64,000 bases of DNA from the NCBI RefSeq assembly GCF_003855495.1, contig NZ_CP034086.1, positions 1-64,000 of the forward strand, given 5' to 3'. Of the stretch, positions 9,017-18,583 are shown one piece after another. The stretch comes from Methylocystis rosea. Its GTDB lineage: Bacteria; Pseudomonadota; Alphaproteobacteria; Rhizobiales; Beijerinckiaceae. Position 1 is the stretch's first letter. Every line of letters begins with the position of its first letter. The notes under the pieces were generated by a model. The model ran no database searches, had not been told where the DNA came from, and was given only the letters and a program-made list of their open reading frames with translations. The translations under genes were made by a program, and so were the position numbers.

Positions 9017-10645
9017 ATGAAACGCGCCGCGATCTACGCCCGCTTCTCGACCGATCTTCAGGATGAACGATCGATAGAAGATCAGGCCAGTCTTTGCCGA
9101 AAATACGCCGAGCGTGAAAGCCTCGATGTTGTCGCGGTCTTTGATGACCGCGCACGCTCTGGCGGATCAATCCTCGGCCGTGATGGTCTGCTCGCACTTA
9201 TGGACAAAGCGCGTGAGCGCTCGTTTGACGTAATCGTTGTTGAGGCTTTGGACCGTCTTTCCCGCGACATGGAGGACCTTGCCGGTATCCACAAGCGCCT
9301 GTCGTTCTTGGGTATCGAAATTCGCGCGGTTCATGAGGGCGTCGTCAACACCGTTTTGGTCGGCCTTCGCGGCTTGGTCGGACAGCTCTACCGCGAGGAC
9401 AATGCGCACAAGGTGCGAAGGGGGCAGGCGGGACGTGTCGGCAAAGGCCTTAACGCCGGCGGCCTCACCTATGGTTACGAGCCCGTGGCCGGCGATCCAG
9501 GGAAACGCTCAATCGTCGAGGCGGAAGCGGAAATCGTGCGGCGGATTTTCCGCGAATATGTCGATGGTCGCACGCCACGCGACATTGCTCACGATCTAAA
9601 TGCGGAACGCATCACCCCACCTCGTGGTAGGGCGTGGAACGCTTCTACTATCAACGGGAACATGCTGCGCGGTAATGGGATTCTGAACAACGAGCTTTAT
9701 GCGGGCCGGCTCGTTTGGAACAAGGTCCGCATGGTGAAAGATCCCGACACGGGGAAACGAATCTCTCGCCCAAACGCTGAGAGCGATTGGCAAGCAACGG
9801 ATGTTCCCGATCAGGCGATTGTCAGCCGAGAGCTATTTGACGCCGCTCAGAAGCGGAAGAAGGCGCGCAGCATCACGAATCCAAATCAGCAACGTCGGCC
9901 TCGCCATATCTTATCAGGATTGTTGAAATGCGCGGCGTGCGGCGCCGGGATGGCAAGCAATGGCAAGGACCCATCTGGACGCATTCGCATCCGATGCTCG
10001 GCCGCGACGGAAAGTGGCATATGCCCTGATCCCAAGACCTTCTATCTCGACACCGTTGAAGCGGCTGTCCTCAATGGACTGACCGCCGAACTCCGCCACC
10101 CCGAAGTCATCGCCGAATACGTTCGAACTTACCACGCCGAACGTAAACGCCTCACCGCCGAGGCGGATCGCAAGCGTCTGCGGCTCGAGCGACGGCTCGG
10201 CGAGCTTAACCGTGAAATTGACCGACTGGTTGACGCGATAGCGAAGGGACAGGGAGATCCAGCCGTTCTCGGTCCGAAGTCGACACTCTTGGACGGCGAA
10301 CGCAAAAAAATCACCGCCGAGCTTGCTGAGACTGCTCCGACCACCGAGGCCGTCGCCCTCCATCCGGCCATGCTCGCTCGCTATGAGGAGCAGTTGACCC
10401 GACTTCAAGCCGCCTTGGCAGACGGAATCAGAAACGGCGATACGGAATGTTCGGAGGCCATCCGGGACTTGATCGAGACAGTGACCGTGTTCCGCGACAG
10501 CACCCGCGCCGGCGGCGTCCAGGTCGAGATTTCTGGCCGATTAACGGCTCTGTTGGGCGAACAGGCGTACCCCAATAGGGTCCGTGGAGTGTGGGGTAAG
10601 ATGGTAGCGGAGGAGGGACTCGAACCCCCGACACAAGGATTATGA
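9017..10645 (+). CDS. Large serine recombinase (site-specific integrase)
   Basis: A 542-residue protein from the preferred ATG (MKRAAIYARFSTDLQ). The N-terminal resolvase domain has the nucleophile serine in ARFSTDLQ and the conserved EALDRLSRD block. A recombinase domain follows (DIAHDLNAERI, LNNELYAGRLVWN), then a zinc ribbon with CAACGAG and further cysteines near residue 330, and a coiled coil near 380-430. Such enzymes integrate and excise genomic islands and phages. The last 14 codons (VAEEGLEPPTQGL) are encoded by the antisense strand of the tRNA-Met gene, the usual sign of a recombinase lying against its own attachment site. A start at 8984 is possible but the added residues look non-native. 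Confidence 0.9.
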   Translation: MKRAAIYARFSTDLQDERSIEDQASLCRKYAERESLDVVAVFDDRARSGGSILGRDGLLALMDKARERSFDVIVVEALDRLSRDMEDLAGIHKRLSFLGIEIRAVHEGVVNTVLVGLRGLVGQLYREDNAHKVRRGQAGRVGKGLNAGGLTYGYEPVAGDPGKRSIVEAEAEIVRRIFREYVDGRTPRDIAHDLNAERITPPRGRAWNASTINGNMLRGNGILNNELYAGRLVWNKVRMVKDPDTGKRISRPNAESDWQATDVPDQAIVSRELFDAAQKRKKARSITNPNQQRRPRHILSGLLKCAACGAGMASNGKDPSGRIRIRCSAATESGICPDPKTFYLDTVEAAVLNGLTAELRHPEVIAEYVRTYHAERKRLTAEADRKRLRLERRLGELNREIDRLVDAIAKGQGDPAVLGPKSTLLDGERKKITAELAETAPTTEAVALHPAMLARYEEQLTRLQAALADGIRNGDTECSEAIRDLIETVTVFRDSTRAGGVQVEISGRLTALLGEQAYPNRVRGVWGKMVAEEGLEPPTQGL

Positions 10646-10678
10646 TTCCTCTGCTCTAGCCGACTGAGCTACTCCGCC
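10602..10678 (-). tRNA. tRNA-Met (anticodon CAU)
   Basis: On the minus strand a 77-base cloverleaf can be folded. The acceptor stem GGCGGAG pairs with CTCCGCT, with a G-U first pair. The D arm contains AGCTCAGTCGG, the anticodon loop is T-CAT-AA, the T arm is GGGGGTTCGAGTCCC, and CCA is encoded. The anticodon reads CAU. The D and acceptor sequences look like the elongator form. Its 3' half doubles as the end of the serine recombinase frame on the other strand, so it is probably that element's attachment site. Confidence 0.93.
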
Positions 10679-10941
10679 CCGAGCCGCTTAAGCGGTCTGG
10701 AAGAATTTGCGATATAGGTCGGCGTCCCCGCGCAAGTCAAGGCTGCGAATCCCCGCGCGTCAGGGGGCTTGCGTCACCACGGTTGTTGCTTCGCAGCGGC
10801 GGCCTCACCCGCGCAGGTCGCGGAGCGGAAGCCTTTCCTTTGCCCGCGCGCCGTGCGACAAGCCGGCGGAGCCCCCGCGGTCGGCCGGCCCGCCGCAGGC
10901 CGCCCAGTTCGCCTCGCTCGAAGGGTCCGGGTCGCGCGCCC

Positions 10942-11817
10942 ATGTCGGTCAGACATCCGATCATCTCCATCACCGGCTCGTCCGGCGCCGGAACGAGCTC
11001 CGTCAAGGCGACGTTCGAGCAGATTTTCCGCCGCGAGCGCATCGAGGTCGCCTATGTCGAGGGCGACAGCTTCCATCGCTACGATCGCGGGGAGATGAAG
11101 GCGAAGCTCACCGAGGCGCATGCGGTGGGGAACCAAAATTTCAGCCATTTTGGCCCTCACGCCAATCTGCTGCCTGAGCTGGAAACGCTCTTTCGCGAAT
11201 ATGGCGAGACGGGCTCCGGCCGCTACCGCCATTACGCCCATGACGAAAACGAGGCGGCGAGGCTCGGCGTGCCGCCCGGGACGTTTACCGATTGGGAGGA
11301 ACTGCCGGCCGATACCGACGTGCTGTTCTATGAAGGGCTGCACGGCGCGGTCGTCACCGACGACGTCAATGTCGCGCGCTACGCGGATCTCAAGATCGGC
11401 GTCGTTCCGGTGATCAATCTGGAGTGGACGCAGAAGTTGCATCGCGATCGGCATTCACGCGGTTATACGACCGAGGCCGTCACCGAGACGATTCTGCGCC
11501 GCATGCATGATTACGTGCATTATATCTGTCCGCAGTTCTCGGAAACGGACATAAATTTTCAGCGCGCGCCGACGGTCGACACCTCGAATCCTTTCGTCGC
11601 CCGGTCGATTCCGACGCCCGACGAATCGATTGTCGTCATTCGCTTTCGCGATCCGCGAGGGGTGGACTTCCCTTATCTCGTGTCGATGATCGCGGGAAGC
11701 TGGATGTCGCGCGCCAATTCCATCGTAATTCCGGGCAATAAGCTTGATCTCGCGATGCAGCTGATCCTTACTCCGAGGATCCTCGAACTGGTCAGACGCA
11801 GGAAAGGCGTGACGTGA
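10942..11817 (+). CDS. cbbP: Phosphoribulokinase
   Basis: A 291-residue class I (proteobacterial) phosphoribulokinase. The phosphate-binding loop is GSSGAGTSS at residues 10-20. Further family blocks are [25 protein letters not shown] and [10 protein letters not shown]. The enzyme uses ATP to turn ribulose 5-phosphate into ribulose 1,5-bisphosphate. The frame is open upstream of the ATG at 10942, but that extra sequence is Arg/Pro-rich and unlike the family, so 10942 is preferred. Its stop overlaps the transketolase start by four bases (GTGA), implying coupled translation. No RuBisCO or cbbR is nearby, so the product may serve another purpose. Confidence 0.96.
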   Translation: MSVRHPIISITGSSGAGTSSVKATFEQIFRRERIEVAYVEGDSFHRYDRGEMKAKLTEAHAVGNQNFSHFGPHANLLPELETLFREYGETGSGRYRHYAHDENEAARLGVPPGTFTDWEELPADTDVLFYEGLHGAVVTDDVNVARYADLKIGVVPVINLEWTQKLHRDRHSRGYTTEAVTETILRRMHDYVHYICPQFSETDINFQRAPTVDTSNPFVARSIPTPDESIVVIRFRDPRGVDFPYLVSMIAGSWMSRANSIVIPGNKLDLAMQLILTPRILELVRRRKGVT

Positions 11818-13832
11818 ACGACACTATATTGACGGCGGCCAAGGAAACTTTGGCGGCCGGCGCAAAATCCGATCCGACGCGCGACGCCAACGCCATTCGC
11901 GCCTTGGCGATGGACGCGGTCGAAAAAGCGAAATCCGGACATCCCGGCATGCCGATGGGCATGGCCGACGTCGCGGCCGTGCTGTTCCAGCGCTTCATGA
12001 AGTTCGACGCCGCTCAGCCCGACTGGCCGGACCGCGACCGTTTCGTGCTGTCGGCCGGCCATGGGTCGATGCTGCTTTACGCGCTGCTCTACCTGCTCGG
12101 CTATCCGGGCATGGGCCGCAAGGAGCTCGAAAACTTCCGCCAGCTCGGTTCGCCGACGGCGGGCCATCCCGAATTTGGCCATGCCGCCGGCATCGAGACG
12201 ACCACCGGTCCGCTTGGCCAGGGGCTCGCGACCGCGGTCGGCATGGCGCTCGCCGAGCGCCTCTCGGCGGCGCGCTTTGGCGACGATCTCGTCGATCATT
12301 TCACCTATGTGATCGCGGGCGACGGCTGCCTGATGGAGGGCGTCAGCCATGAGGCGATCGACCTCGCCGGGCATCTGAAGCTGTCAAAGCTCATCCTCTT
12401 CTGGGACGACAACTCGATCTCGATCGATGGCCCGACAAGCCTTGCGACCTCGACGGACCAGATCGCGCGTTTCGCCGCCGCCGGCTGGCACGTCGCCCAT
12501 GTCGACGGCCATGATCCAGAGGCGGTCGCGCAGGCGATCGTCGCCGCGCAGGCCGATCCCCGACCTTCGCTTATTGGCTGCCGCACGCTGATCGGCTATG
12601 GCGCGCCGACCAAGCAGGGCAAGGAAAGCTGCCACGGATCGCCGCTCGGCGCGGCGGAGATCGACGGGGCGCGAGAGGCGCTCTCCTGGCCGCATGCGCC
12701 CTTCGAACTGCCCGACGACGTGCTGGAGGCCTGGCGCGCGGCGGGACGGCGCGGCGCAAAGGCGCGCGAAGCCTGGGAGGCGCGACGCGGTGCGTCGCCC
12801 AAAGGCGCCGCCTTCGACGCCTTCATGAAAGCGGACGTCGCGGCGGAAATCGCCAAGCCGCTCGCCGAGTTCCGTGCGACGCTCGCCGCCGAAAAGCCGA
12901 AAATCGCCACGCGCAAATCCTCGGAAATGGCGCTCGGCGTCATCAACGCCGCGACGCAGGCGACGATCGGCGGCTCGGCCGACCTGACGCATTCGAACTT
13001 CACGATCACGAAGGGCATGGGCGAGGTCGCGCCGGACGATTTTTCCGGCCGCTACATCCACTACGGCGTGCGCGAATTCGGCATGGCGGCGGCGATGAAT
13101 GGAATCGCGCTGCATGGCGGCTTCGCGCCCTACGGCGGCACCTTCCTGGTGTTCTCCGATTACGCCCGCGGCGCGATCCGCCTCTCGGCGCTCATGGGCC
13201 TGCGCGTCATCTATGTGCTCACCCATGATTCGATCGGCCTTGGCGAGGACGGGCCGACGCATCAGCCGGTCGAACATCTGGCGGCGTTGCGCGCCATGCC
13301 GAATCTCAATGTGTTTCGTCCGGCCGACGCCATCGAGACCGCCGAATGTTGGGAGCTGGCGCTGGCCAGCCGCCACACGCCGTCAGTCTTGAGCCTGTCG
13401 CGACAGAACCTGCCGACGCTCGAGCGGCCCATTGGCGAAAACCTTTCCGCCAAGGGCGCCTATGTGCTGCGTGAAGCTGCCGGAAAGCGCGACATCACGC
13501 TGCTCGCCACGGGATCCGAGGTTGAAATCGCCCTCGCGGCCGCCGACATTCTGGACACGCAAGGCCTGAAGGCCGCCGTGGTCTCCATGCCCTGCTGGGA
13601 ACTGTTCGAGACTCAGTCCGAGGCCTATCGCGCCGAAGTGCTCGGCACCGCGCCGCGCGTCGCGGTCGAGGCGGCGGTTCGGTTCGGCTGGGACCGCTGG
13701 ATCGGCGAGCGCGGCGCCTTCGTCGGCATGAGCGGTTTTGGCGCAAGCGGGCCGGCCGGCGAACTGTATAAGCATTTTGGCGTCACGGCGGAGGCTGTGG
13801 CTGACGCGGCCCGTACGCTAGTTAAGACGTAA
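11814..13832 (+). CDS. cbbT: Transketolase
   Basis: A 672-residue transketolase that starts at GTG inside the cbbP stop. It shows [15 protein letters not shown], the thiamine-diphosphate motif GDGCLMEG followed by an Asn about 25 residues on (FWDDNS), the pyrimidine domain [15 protein letters not shown], and [19 protein letters not shown]. It moves two-carbon units between sugar phosphates in the cytoplasm, supplying pentose phosphates to the kinase encoded just upstream. Length and all key residues are normal. The aldolase gene follows after 18 bases. Confidence 0.97.
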   Translation: MNDTILTAAKETLAAGAKSDPTRDANAIRALAMDAVEKAKSGHPGMPMGMADVAAVLFQRFMKFDAAQPDWPDRDRFVLSAGHGSMLLYALLYLLGYPGMGRKELENFRQLGSPTAGHPEFGHAAGIETTTGPLGQGLATAVGMALAERLSAARFGDDLVDHFTYVIAGDGCLMEGVSHEAIDLAGHLKLSKLILFWDDNSISIDGPTSLATSTDQIARFAAAGWHVAHVDGHDPEAVAQAIVAAQADPRPSLIGCRTLIGYGAPTKQGKESCHGSPLGAAEIDGAREALSWPHAPFELPDDVLEAWRAAGRRGAKAREAWEARRGASPKGAAFDAFMKADVAAEIAKPLAEFRATLAAEKPKIATRKSSEMALGVINAATQATIGGSADLTHSNFTITKGMGEVAPDDFSGRYIHYGVREFGMAAAMNGIALHGGFAPYGGTFLVFSDYARGAIRLSALMGLRVIYVLTHDSIGLGEDGPTHQPVEHLAALRAMPNLNVFRPADAIETAECWELALASRHTPSVLSLSRQNLPTLERPIGENLSAKGAYVLREAAGKRDITLLATGSEVEIALAAADILDTQGLKAAVVSMPCWELFETQSEAYRAEVLGTAPRVAVEAAVRFGWDRWIGERGAFVGMSGFGASGPAGELYKHFGVTAEAVADAARTLVKT

Positions 13833-13850
13833 GAGATAGCGGAGGCGACA

Positions 13851-14933
13851 ATGGCTCTGATCACCCTGCGGCAACTGCTCGATCACGCCGCCGAGCACGA
13901 CTACGGCGTTCCGGCGTTCAATATCAACAATATGGAGCAGGGCCTCGCCGTCATGGAGGCGGCCGCGTCCGTTGAAGCGCCGGTCATCATCCAGGCCTCG
14001 CGCGGCGCGCGCAGCTACGCGAACGACATCATGCTCGCCAAGATGATCGAGGCGCTCGCCGCGATCTGGCCGGACATCCCGCTCGTCATGCATCTCGACC
14101 ACGGCAACGCCGAAGCGACCTGCGCCAGCGCCATCCGCTTCGGCTTCACCTCGGTGATGATGGACGGTTCGCTCAAGGCCGACGGCAAGACCCCCGCCGA
14201 TTACGATTACAATGTGCGCGTCACCCGCAGCGTCGTCGACATGGCGCATTGGGTCGGCGCCTCCGTCGAAGGCGAACTCGGCGTGCTCGGTTCGCTCGAG
14301 AGCGGCATGGGCGAAAAGGAAGACGGGCACGGCGCCGAAGGCAAGCTTTCGCACGACCAGCTTCTCACCGATCCGGCGCAGGCCGAGGATTTTGTCGCCC
14401 GCACCAAGGTCGACGCGCTCGCGATCGCGATGGGCACGTCGCATGGCGCTTACAAATTCTCGCGCAAGCCGGACGGCGCCATCCTGGCGATGAAGGTCGT
14501 CGAGGAAATCCATCGTCGCCTGCCCAGCACGCATCTCGTGATGCATGGCTCGTCGTCGGTGCCGCAGGACTTGCAGGACGCCTTCAACGCCGCGGGCGGC
14601 GAGATGCCGCAGACTTGGGGCGTGCCGGTCGCCGAAATTCAGCGCGGCATCAAATATGGCGTGCGCAAGATCAACATCGACACCGACAATCGCATCGCCA
14701 TGACTGCGGCGATCCGCAACGTTCTCGGCAAGAACAAGGGCGAATTCGATCCTCGCAAATATTTGAAGCCCGCGATGGAAGCGATGCGCGCCGTCTGCAA
14801 GCAGCGCTACGAGGAGTTCGGCACGGCCGGACAGGCCTCGAAGATCAAGCCGATCCCGCTCTCCGAAATGGCCAAGCGCTACGCCAGCGGCGCGCTCGAT
14901 CCGCAGTTCGCCGGCAAGAAGGCGGCCGAGTAG
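13851..14933 (+). CDS. cbbA: Class II fructose-bisphosphate aldolase (Calvin-cycle subtype)
   Basis: A 360-residue metal-dependent aldolase. The zinc-binding histidine motif VMHLDHGN lies near residue 80. [17 protein letters not shown] and [12 protein letters not shown] follow, all family hallmarks, and the tail fits the longer CbbA subtype. It joins or splits fructose and sedoheptulose bisphosphates. It sits between the transketolase and the epimerase with 18- and 4-base gaps, so all four genes are probably one transcript. In many Rhizobiales the RuBisCO genes come directly after cbbA; here they are missing. Confidence 0.96.
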   Translation: MALITLRQLLDHAAEHDYGVPAFNINNMEQGLAVMEAAASVEAPVIIQASRGARSYANDIMLAKMIEALAAIWPDIPLVMHLDHGNAEATCASAIRFGFTSVMMDGSLKADGKTPADYDYNVRVTRSVVDMAHWVGASVEGELGVLGSLESGMGEKEDGHGAEGKLSHDQLLTDPAQAEDFVARTKVDALAIAMGTSHGAYKFSRKPDGAILAMKVVEEIHRRLPSTHLVMHGSSSVPQDLQDAFNAAGGEMPQTWGVPVAEIQRGIKYGVRKINIDTDNRIAMTAAIRNVLGKNKGEFDPRKYLKPAMEAMRAVCKQRYEEFGTAGQASKIKPIPLSEMAKRYASGALDPQFAGKKAAE

Positions 14934-14937
14934 CGTC

Positions 14938-15618
14938 ATGACCGGCGTCGTCATCGCGCCCTCGATTCTCTCGGCCGACTTCGCGCGGCTGGGAGAGGAG
15001 ACGCGCGCGATGGCTGACGCCGGCGCCGACTGGATCCACCTCGATGTGATGGACGGGCATTTCGTGCCCAACATCACCTTCGGGCCTGGCGTCGTCGCCG
15101 CGCTGCGTCCGGTGACGAACCTGACGCTCGACGTGCATCTGATGATTTCGCCGGTCGACCCCTATATCGCGGCTTTCGCCGAAGCGGGCGCCGACGTCAT
15201 CACCGTTCACGCCGAGAACGGTCCGCATCTGCATCGCTCGCTGCAGGCGATCCGCGCGCTCGGCAAGAAGGCCGGCGTGTCGCTCAATCCGGCGACGCAT
15301 GAGAGCGCGCTGCAATATGTGCTCGACGATATCGATCTCATCCTGGTGATGAGCGTCAATCCGGGTTTTGGCGGGCAGAGCTTCATCCCCTCGCAGCTCG
15401 ACAAAATTCGCGCCATACGCGAAATGATCGAACGGCGCGCGATACGCCTCGAAGTCGACGGCGGCGTGACGCCGCTGACGGCGCCGCAGATCGTCGAAGC
15501 CGGCGCGGATGTTCTCGTCGCGGGCTCGGCCGCCTTCCGCGGCGGGCAGCTCTGCTATGCCGACAATATCGCGGCGCTGCGGCGGGCTGCGGCGAGCGCC
15601 GGCGCGATCGCCGTGTGA
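14938..15618 (+). CDS. cbbE: Ribulose-phosphate 3-epimerase
   Basis: A 226-residue TIM-barrel enzyme with [51 protein letters not shown] and a phosphate-binding end, VDGGVTP followed by VAGSAAF. It interconverts ribulose and xylulose 5-phosphate. It begins four bases after the aldolase stop and closes the operon. It could equally be called rpe; the Cbb name rests only on its neighbours. Confidence 0.96.
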   Translation: MTGVVIAPSILSADFARLGEETRAMADAGADWIHLDVMDGHFVPNITFGPGVVAALRPVTNLTLDVHLMISPVDPYIAAFAEAGADVITVHAENGPHLHRSLQAIRALGKKAGVSLNPATHESALQYVLDDIDLILVMSVNPGFGGQSFIPSQLDKIRAIREMIERRAIRLEVDGGVTPLTAPQIVEAGADVLVAGSAAFRGGQLCYADNIAALRRAAASAGAIAV

Positions 15619-15634
15619 TCGAATTTCCGTCTGG

Positions 15635-15739
15635 CGTCATTCCCGACGCGCGAAGCGCGACCGAGAATCCAGATCAAAACCAGCGCTCATGAATCGGCTC
15701 GGGATTCCCGGTCAAGCCTTTGGCCTGCCGGGAATGACG
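15635..15739. repeat. Palindromic intergenic repeat (REP-like)
   Basis: Just after cbbE lies a block bounded by perfect 11-bp inverted ends: CGTCATTCCCG at 15635-15645 and its complement at 15729-15739. Inside are GCGCGAAGCGCG and further short inverted pieces. Repeats of this kind (GTCATTCCCG...CGGGAATGAC) are widely scattered between alphaproteobacterial genes. It can form a strong RNA hairpin and may end or stabilise the cbb transcript, although there is no T run. Confidence 0.75.
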
Positions 15740-15838
15740 GGCGCAGCGAACGGGTCGACTGGAACGTGTGAGCGGCTACGCCGCGCCGCGCGGCAGTTGA
15801 TTGTCGCGGCGGGGCGCGCTATCGCCTCTCCTGCGCAT

Positions 15839-15913
15839 TGGGGCGTCGCCAAGTGGTAAGGCAGCGGATTTTGATTCCGCCATACGGAGGTTCGAATCCT
15901 CCCGCCCCAGCCA
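15839..15913 (+). tRNA. tRNA-Gln (anticodon UUG)
   Basis: A 75-base cloverleaf. The acceptor stem TGGGGCG pairs with CGCCCCA. The anticodon stem GCGGA/TCCGC encloses the loop TTTTGAT with anticodon TTG. The T arm is GGAGGTTCGAATCCTCC, and CCA is encoded at 15911-15913. The last six bases (CAGCCA) begin a 22-bp sequence that recurs at 42962-42983, so this gene is a likely integration site for the accessory DNA to its right. Confidence 0.95.
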
Positions 15914-15929
15914 TGCATTCCCGGAAGTT
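15908..15929. repeat. Left copy of 22-bp direct repeat (candidate attL)
   Basis: Twenty-two bases starting with the last six bases of tRNA-Gln (CAGCCA) and running into TGCATTCCCGGAAGTT are identical to 42962-42983. Sequence beyond the 22 bp is only loosely similar. A serine recombinase gene lies 330 bases to the right. This arrangement is what an integrated element at a tRNA 3' end would leave. Both copies also lie near other shared blocks, so a dispersed repeat is the alternative. Confidence 0.55.
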
Positions 15930-16101
15930 CACAAAGTACGCTGACTTTGAGAAAAGGGCCGGGATTCCGGGGCGTTTGCGCGAGGACTGGCGTCTCAGAG
16001 ACTTTATGGAGCCGGATATCCCGCTCTCAATCGCGTGATTCCGGCCACAGTCTCAGTCGGCGATTTTTCAATGTCCGGGTTTTTCGACCGACGCCGCCCG
16101 A

Positions 16102-16216
16102 GACTGGTTCGCTTCGCACGCTGACTGGTTCGCTTCGACGCAGTTCGGTCGGCGAACCCGGATGTTTATTCACTATGTCATCCGTTCCGGATCGAGACAC
16201 GACGTGGGCATGAGAC
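16102..16216. repeat. Dispersed repeat block with a 21-bp tandem, copy A
   Basis: GACTGGTTCGCTTCG occurs twice with a 21-base period (16102 and 16123). It is followed by GTTCGGTCGG and then by GGATCGAGACA and GGCATGAGAC. The same blocks in the same order, more compact, occur at 43021-43074. No gene is supported here. The segment lies between the candidate attachment site and the recombinase gene. Confidence 0.6.
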
Positions 16217-16259
16217 GGCGCGGCGCCGGCCGCAATCGGACAAGATCGTGATTGGGATT

Positions 16260-17846
16260 TTAGCTGAGGCCGAGCATTCGCTCTTGATCCGCCCAAGCAT
16301 GAGGCAGAGCTTGTGTCAGGCTGGAGACGGTTACGCCTGAGGGAGCGGCGCCGTCGGCGATCGCCTGAATGACTTTCGGCGACAGGAACGCCAGGACGGT
16401 TAAGCGCCGGACATGACGTTCGGCGAGACCTTCGTCGGCAGCGATGTTGTCGAACGATGCGGTCTGATCCGAAAGGATCGTCTCCAACCATCCGCGTGAA
16501 CGCGCGATCGCCTTCAGCAGCGTCTCCCGCGTTTCGGAATCGATCGTCTCTTGGCCCGTGGGCGCATGCGCAATTCCCTTCCGAGGCGAACGTTTTGGAG
16601 CAAAGGGGATCGTCAGCTCGGTCAATCTGTTCGGCGCAATTTCAGAGTCCGATAGATCCGCTTGCAGTTCCGGCTCGCGAAACGTGACGGCGATCCGATC
16701 GGATACGAGGACGATCCGTTCGATCCGGGCTCGAATCAGATCACGATCGGAAGCGCCATCATTTGCGTTCAACGCTTTCCTTACAGCGTCGCAAACAAGT
16801 TGCTCAACGTCGGGCGCCGACATGCGGGAGACCGTTCCCGCTTCGCTTTTTCGGTTCTGCAGCAAGGCGTGAGACACGTAATAGCGATAACGCACGCCTT
16901 TCTTGTTGGCGTGGCTAGGGCTCATCGGGTTGCCGCGATCGTCGAAGAGAAGACCAACGAGCATGGAGGAGGAACGTGATCTCGTGAGCTTTCGCTTGAC
17001 GGCGCCTTCGGCCAATCTCGCCTGAACCGCGTCGAAGAGATCGCGATCGAGGATCGGCTCGTGCTCACCCTTGTGGATTTCTCCGCGATAGGCGATCTCG
17101 CCGACATAAAAGCGATTTTTCAGCATATGCGCGAGGGGACCGACCATGAAGCGCTCGGCGGCGATAATTTTGCCGCTCACGAGGCACCGGGGTCTTGGTC
17201 TGACGCCTTCCCGGTCGAGAGCCGCCGCCAGTTCGCCGATCGATCCAAGGCGCAGGTAGTCGGCGAAGATTTTTCTTACCAGTTCCGCCTCGTCAGGAAC
17301 GACTTCAAGCTTCTTGCCGACGCTTCGATAACCCAGAGGAACCGGGCCGCCGACCCAGATCCCCTTGCGCTTGGAGGCGGCAATTTTGTCCCTGACGCGT
17401 TCACCGATGACCTCGCGTTCAAATTGAGCGAAGGACAGCAGCACGTTCAGGGTCAACCTTCCCATGCTTGTGGTGGTGTTGAATGATTGAGTGACCGAGA
17501 CGAATGAGACGTCGAACTCATCGAAGAGTTCGACGAGCTTGGCGAAATCGGCGAGCGAGCGCGTCAGGCGATCGACCTTGTAGACCACGATGATGTCGAT
17601 CTTACGGGATCGGACCTGCTCTAAAAGACCCTGTAACGCCGGACGCTCCAGCGAGGCGCCGGACAATCCGCCGTCGTCGAAGCGATTGGCGACGAGACGC
17701 CAGCCCTCATGGGCCTGACTCTTGATATAGGCCTCACATGCTTCTCGTTGCGCGTCGAGAGAATTGAAGGCGAGGTCGAGATTGTGCTCGGTCGATTTGC
17801 GCGTGTAAATCGCACAGCGCTGAGGCTGGGCGGCGGCTGTTTTCAT
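16260..17846 (-). CDS. Large serine recombinase (DUF2924-associated)
   Basis: A 528-residue recombinase. The catalytic domain reads CAIYTRKSTEHNLD, with the nucleophile in TRKST, and continues with VVYKVDRLTRSLADF and QFEREVIGERVRDKI. The recombinase domain has GIWVGGPVPLGY and HMLKNRFYVGEIAYRG. Unlike the 9.0-kb enzyme it has no clear zinc-ribbon cysteines. The C-terminal part (residues 400-528) is typical of enzymes paired with DUF2924 proteins in alphaproteobacterial phages and islands. It overlaps the partner gene by four bases (ATGA) and points toward tRNA-Gln. It is the best candidate for the integrase of the 15.9-43.0 kb region. Confidence 0.92.
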   Translation of the reverse strand: MKTAAAQPQRCAIYTRKSTEHNLDLAFNSLDAQREACEAYIKSQAHEGWRLVANRFDDGGLSGASLERPALQGLLEQVRSRKIDIIVVYKVDRLTRSLADFAKLVELFDEFDVSFVSVTQSFNTTTSMGRLTLNVLLSFAQFEREVIGERVRDKIAASKRKGIWVGGPVPLGYRSVGKKLEVVPDEAELVRKIFADYLRLGSIGELAAALDREGVRPRPRCLVSGKIIAAERFMVGPLAHMLKNRFYVGEIAYRGEIHKGEHEPILDRDLFDAVQARLAEGAVKRKLTRSRSSSMLVGLLFDDRGNPMSPSHANKKGVRYRYYVSHALLQNRKSEAGTVSRMSAPDVEQLVCDAVRKALNANDGASDRDLIRARIERIVLVSDRIAVTFREPELQADLSDSEIAPNRLTELTIPFAPKRSPRKGIAHAPTGQETIDSETRETLLKAIARSRGWLETILSDQTASFDNIAADEGLAERHVRRLTVLAFLSPKVIQAIADGAAPSGVTVSSLTQALPHAWADQERMLGLS

Positions 17847-18583
17847 GCGCTGCGTCCCCGACTAAAAGTGGGAGAGCCGGCGGCTCGCGTGTCGCCGCTT
17901 GAAGGGCGTGCGGGAATGGTCGGCTCGGGCGTATTCCTGCTGGGCCGAATTGAAGATCTTGTTGGCAGGGCGCGTGATTGGATTGTCTTCTCTGCGTCTT
18001 GTAACCGCTCAGACTCTTCGGCGCCTCGCAGACCGAAGAAGCGCGGCCCGTTCCAATTTGTGCCCGTGATCTTCAAGGCGATGGTCGATAGGCTCGGATA
18101 AACCCGTCCCTCCCAACAGAAGCCGCCGGGGACGACGAGCACCTCCTGCGCTTTGCCCTGATATTCTCGGACAATGACGGAACCGATCTTCAAGCGTCTC
18201 GAGGGCGCGGAGCCCTTCTTAGCGACTGTCGCGAGAAGCCGGCGCAGAGAAGGCTCCAATCCGCCGAGGCGCTCCTCTTGCAGCCGGTGTGCAAGGGCGC
18301 GGGCCATGAAATCCTTCGTCAATGCGGCAGGCGGTTCGTGCTTCCGCTTCTCGCGCCACATCTCGCGCAGCTCTTCGATGTTCATCGCCGCGATGCGAGT
18401 GAGCTCCGTATCGAGCATTCCGCGCTTTGACAGACTCTCCCGCATGAGTTTACGAGCGACGAGACTCGATCCGACTTTCGCCGCCGCCGCCTTGCCCATG
18501 CCATGCGGCGCAACGGCGACGCCATCGTCCCGCGCAGCGGCCTTGGAAAGCACGATCAATTGATTGTCAGTAAGTTTCTGCAT
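17843..18583 (-). CDS. DUF3489/DUF2924 domain protein
   Basis: A 246-residue protein from ATG 18583 (MQKLTDNQLIVLSKAAARDD). The N-terminal 75 residues match DUF3489, a small winged-helix-like module. The C-terminal part has WEGRVYPSLSTIALKITGTN and NGPRFFGL, the DUF2924 hallmark. Such proteins nearly always precede a serine recombinase as here and are thought to assist or regulate it; the function is unproven. The tail after residue 205 is low-complexity. A start nine codons upstream is possible but adds an atypical leader. Confidence 0.88.
   Translation of the reverse strand: MQKLTDNQLIVLSKAAARDDGVAVAPHGMGKAAAAKVGSSLVARKLMRESLSKRGMLDTELTRIAAMNIEELREMWREKRKHEPPAALTKDFMARALAHRLQEERLGGLEPSLRRLLATVAKKGSAPSRRLKIGSVIVREYQGKAQEVLVVPGGFCWEGRVYPSLSTIALKITGTNWNGPRFFGLRGAEESERLQDAEKTIQSRALPTRSSIRPSRNTPEPTIPARPSSGDTRAAGSPTFSRGRSA

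Noticed and set aside
13818..15077. 419-codon minus-strand frame
   Set aside because: Antisense of the aldolase gene; no motif.
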